A stretch of DNA of 41,768 bases from Saprospiraceae bacterium UBA7687. Lineage in GTDB: Bacteria; Bacteroidota; Bacteroidia; Chitinophagales; Saprospiraceae. The stretch is taken from the NCBI GenBank assembly GCA_002482845.1, contig DLGT01000148.1, positions 1 to 41,768 of the forward strand. Direction: 5' to 3'. Made by a program: the position numbers and the translations under genes. The notes beneath the pieces are model-generated. The model saw only the letters and a list, made by a program, of their open reading frames with translations, did not search any database and had not been told where the DNA came from. This document shows positions 41,472 through 41,768 of the stretch, one piece after another. Positions within the stretch are counted from its first letter, which is position 1. Each line of letters begins with the position of its first letter.

Positions 41472-41680
41472 AATTAAAACATGATTTGATGATGTCTCTT
41501 TTAAGTCAAAGTTTATGCCATCAGAATATTAATGACATTTTGACAGCATTTTTGACATAATTATCATTCAAATTATAATTTGCTGGATAATTTTGACAAA
41601 TTAAATCAGCAAATTTTCGTTATAAGAGCAATTAAATTGATTTGACCTTGAATTAGGGTAGTGTTTTTTGGTCGACGCTA
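41472..41680. promoter_or_regulatory. htpG upstream region with TTTTGACA repeats
   Basis: TTTTGACA occurs three times (41538-41545, 41550-41557, 41591-41598); the third lies in the loop of an inverted repeat AATTTGCTG/CAGCAAATT (41577-41615). These could be a regulator-binding region for htpG, but AT-rich composition makes such matches easier by chance. No full Bacteroidota promoter was found here. Confidence 0.3.
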
Positions 41681-41761
41681 GTGGGATCTAGTGGGAACTC
41701 AGTGGGAACTCGTGGGAACTCGGTGGGAACTCAGTGGGAACTCGGTGGGAACTCAGTGGGA
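41681..41761. repeat. short tandem repeat at the window edge (GTGGGAACTC units)
   Basis: Eight starts of the 10-11 bp unit GTGGGAACTCR begin at 41681, 41691, 41702, 41712, 41723, 41734, 41745 and 41756. The first (GTGGGATCTA) and last (GTGGGATTAC) are degenerate. Unit length alternates between 10 and 11. The array may continue beyond the window. Confidence 0.85.
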
Positions 41762-41768
41762 TTACATA

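Noticed and set aside
41681..41761. Possible CRISPR array from the repeated GTGGGAACTC units
   Set aside because: Units are 10-11 bp with no spacers and no cas genes nearby; it is a simple tandem repeat.

Overview
The window is a chromosomal segment of a low-GC member of the Bacteroidota. The evidence is a TonB-dependent receptor with a CarboxypepD_reg-like domain, a polyproline TonB, MtaB, a DUF4286 protein, a fused DAHP synthase/chorismate mutase, and several promoters of the Bacteroidota form TTTG-N19/20-TAnnTTTG. Gene content resembles environmental Saprospiria or Chitinophagia-type genomes, but the family is inference. Most of it is housekeeping; there is no CRISPR array, prophage or intact insertion sequence.

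Layout. 1-950: two tiny overlapping ORFs, a decayed coding fragment and a tRNA with a CAT anticodon. 948-6582 (minus): csaA, a dipeptidyl peptidase IV, a DUF6265 lipoprotein, a small membrane protein, a VanY-type carboxypeptidase lipoprotein and a MATE transporter. 6737-9805 (plus): a Cys-rich exported protein and a heavy-metal TonB-dependent receptor with HMA and His-rich segments. 10280-15724 (minus): PBP1A, mtaB, a VanZ-like gene and tonB, closely spaced. 16063-19091 (minus): arginine decarboxylase, a deoxyhypusine synthase-like protein that lacks the family lysine, then a short GTP cyclohydrolase II homologue. 19360-28000: an outer-membrane protein, a histidine kinase, a DUF4286/TPR pair on the other strand, pgi and an MMPL-type RND exporter. 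28191-31120 (minus): a CBS protein, and an acyl-CoA ligase with an RsmI-like methyltransferase. 31207-35378 (minus): an aromatic amino-acid operon. 35737-41471: an M3 oligopeptidase, an unrecognised secreted protein, a decayed gene and htpG.

The most notable signal is upstream of the aromatic operon (pheA, aminotransferase, tyrA, DAHP synthase/chorismate mutase). A 21-codon ORF at 35378-35313 carries five Phe, three Tyr and one Trp codon, nine of them within eleven codons. It is followed by a possible antiterminator segment directly after its stop codon and then by a strong terminator just before pheA. This is the architecture of ribosome-mediated transcription attenuation sensing all three aromatic amino acids. 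The best promoter match places transcription start at or within a few bases of the leader ATG, so the leader mRNA may be leaderless.

A second signal is a palindromic repeat of 52 bp found twice (47 of 52 identical). Each copy lies just downstream of a stop codon, in the same orientation relative to that gene. One copy is nested in a 146-bp inverted-repeat unit.
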